DNA of 7,170 bases, from assembly GCA_946479535.1 (NCBI GenBank), contig CAMLGP010000136.1, positions 1-7,170 on the forward strand, given 5' to 3'. How positions within the stretch are numbered: position 1 is the first letter of the stretch; each line of letters starts with the position of its first letter. Made by a program: the position numbers and the translations under genes. This document shows positions 6,390-7,170 of this stretch, one piece after another. The DNA is from an uncultured Bacteroidota bacterium (lineage in GTDB: Bacteria; Bacteroidota; Bacteroidia; Chitinophagales; Chitinophagaceae). The notes under the pieces were generated by a model, which worked only from the letters and a program-made list of their open reading frames with translations, did not search any database and had not been told where the DNA came from.

Positions 6390-7170
6390 ATGGAGCTGAA
6401 TATTCTTACGCTTTGTTACCTCATCGGATCGGTTACGTTCATTCTCGGATTGAAGATGTTATCCAATCCCGCTTCTGCAAGGAAAGGTAACCTGATTGCT
6501 GCTGCAGGTATGATCATTGCCATACTGGGAACCATATTCCTTTATACGGATGAAGCAGGCAACAAGTTGCATAACTATGGATGGATATTTGGAGGTATAC
6601 TCGTAGGGGGGATTATTGGAACATTGGCTGCCAAAAAAGTGAAGATGACTGCAATGCCTGAAATGGTGAGTATGTTTAATGGTATGGGTGGAGCGTGTGC
6701 GGCTTTAATTTCTATTGTGGAATTTGACCATTTTTCAGGAAAATTTTTAAATCACTCTGGATACGAGTGGATTTCAATAAAGGGCATCTCTAATCCCACC
6801 TCTGATCAGATTGCAGATGCAATTAGTGTAGGAAATTCTTCTCAACATGGATTTTTGCTGGTGATTATGGCGGGTCTGATTATTGGTTCAGTTTCTTTTG
6901 CAGGCAGTATGATCGCCTGGGGAAAGTTGAATGGAAAAGTAAAAGACTTTTCCTTTAAAGGCCAGCATATTTTTAATATTGCATTGCTTCTTGTTATAGT
7001 TGGACTTTCTGCCTACCTGATCGGTTGGGCGCCAGATAATGCCAAAGTAATATTCTATTCAATATTTGCACTTTCGCTTTTATACGGCATATTCTTCGTT
7101 TTCCCAATTGGGGGTGCGGATATGCCGGTTGTCATTTCCTTACTTAACTCATTTACTGGTGTTGCCGCAG
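6390..7170 (+). CDS. pntB: NAD(P) transhydrogenase subunit beta, 5' part (3' end outside window)
   Basis: Beta subunit of the proton-translocating transhydrogenase: membrane domain II followed by NADP(H)-binding domain III. The window holds 260 codons from the ATG at 6390; full-length proteins are about 460-490 residues, so domain III lies outside. My translation begins MELNILTLCYLIGSVTFILG and shows several hydrophobic helices. Family signatures are MPEMVSMFNGMGG (89-101), IGSVSFAGSMIAWGKLNGK (165-183) and FPIGGADMPVVISLLNS (238-254). D244 and N253 correspond to D213 and N222 of E. coli PntB, which are implicated in proton transfer. N97 stands where E. coli has the essential H91. Compared with E. 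coli there are about 31 extra residues before D244, mostly in a polar loop at about 112-154. No frameshift is seen. The reading frame stays open to the last base. Confidence 0.95.
   Translation, partial: MELNILTLCYLIGSVTFILGLKMLSNPASARKGNLIAAAGMIIAILGTIFLYTDEAGNKLHNYGWIFGGILVGGIIGTLAAKKVKMTAMPEMVSMFNGMGGACAALISIVEFDHFSGKFLNHSGYEWISIKGISNPTSDQIADAISVGNSSQHGFLLVIMAGLIIGSVSFAGSMIAWGKLNGKVKDFSFKGQHIFNIALLLVIVGLSAYLIGWAPDNAKVIFYSIFALSLLYGIFFVFPIGGADMPVVISLLNSFTGVAA

Overview
The window looks like an ordinary chromosomal stretch from a member of the Bacteroidota, most likely a Chitinophaga/Niastella-type genus. The reasons are the protein flavour (proline dehydrogenase, the HSPF-type methyltransferase and a split transhydrogenase), the near absence of Shine-Dalgarno sequences before the starts, a TAnnTTTG-like element before pntA, and moderate GC content. 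The genus is inference; no rRNA or other marker is present. All recognised genes lie on the + strand.

Layout. (1) 1-996: the 3' part of a proline dehydrogenase gene, cut by the window start. (2) 997-1424: a 428-base non-coding gap holding a compact block of nested inverted and direct repeats at about 1061-1148. (3) 1425-2615: a 396-residue protein of unknown function with one N-terminal membrane helix and a long Gln/Glu-rich coiled coil. (4) 2675-4807: a tightly spaced group of thymidylate synthase (thyA), dihydrofolate reductase (folA) and a class I SAM-dependent methyltransferase. (5) 4808-4919: a short gap with a possible promoter element. (6) 4920-7170: a three-gene operon for the proton-translocating NAD(P) transhydrogenase in its split form, pntAA-pntAB-pntB, with pntB cut by the window end.

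How the genes fit together. ThyA makes dTMP and converts methylene-tetrahydrofolate to dihydrofolate; DHFR reduces that back to tetrahydrofolate using NADPH. The transhydrogenase makes NADPH from NADH using the proton gradient. Placing them side by side is metabolically sensible, but a shared transcript across the 112-base gap is not shown. Proline dehydrogenase feeds electrons from proline to the quinone pool and is probably unrelated.

I found no mobile element, CRISPR array, RNA gene or evident new multi-gene system. The points most worth a second look are the repeat block downstream of the proline dehydrogenase gene, the EzrA-like topology of the coiled-coil protein, and the relocation of the transhydrogenase membrane histidine from the beta subunit to the alpha-2 subunit relative to E. 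coli.
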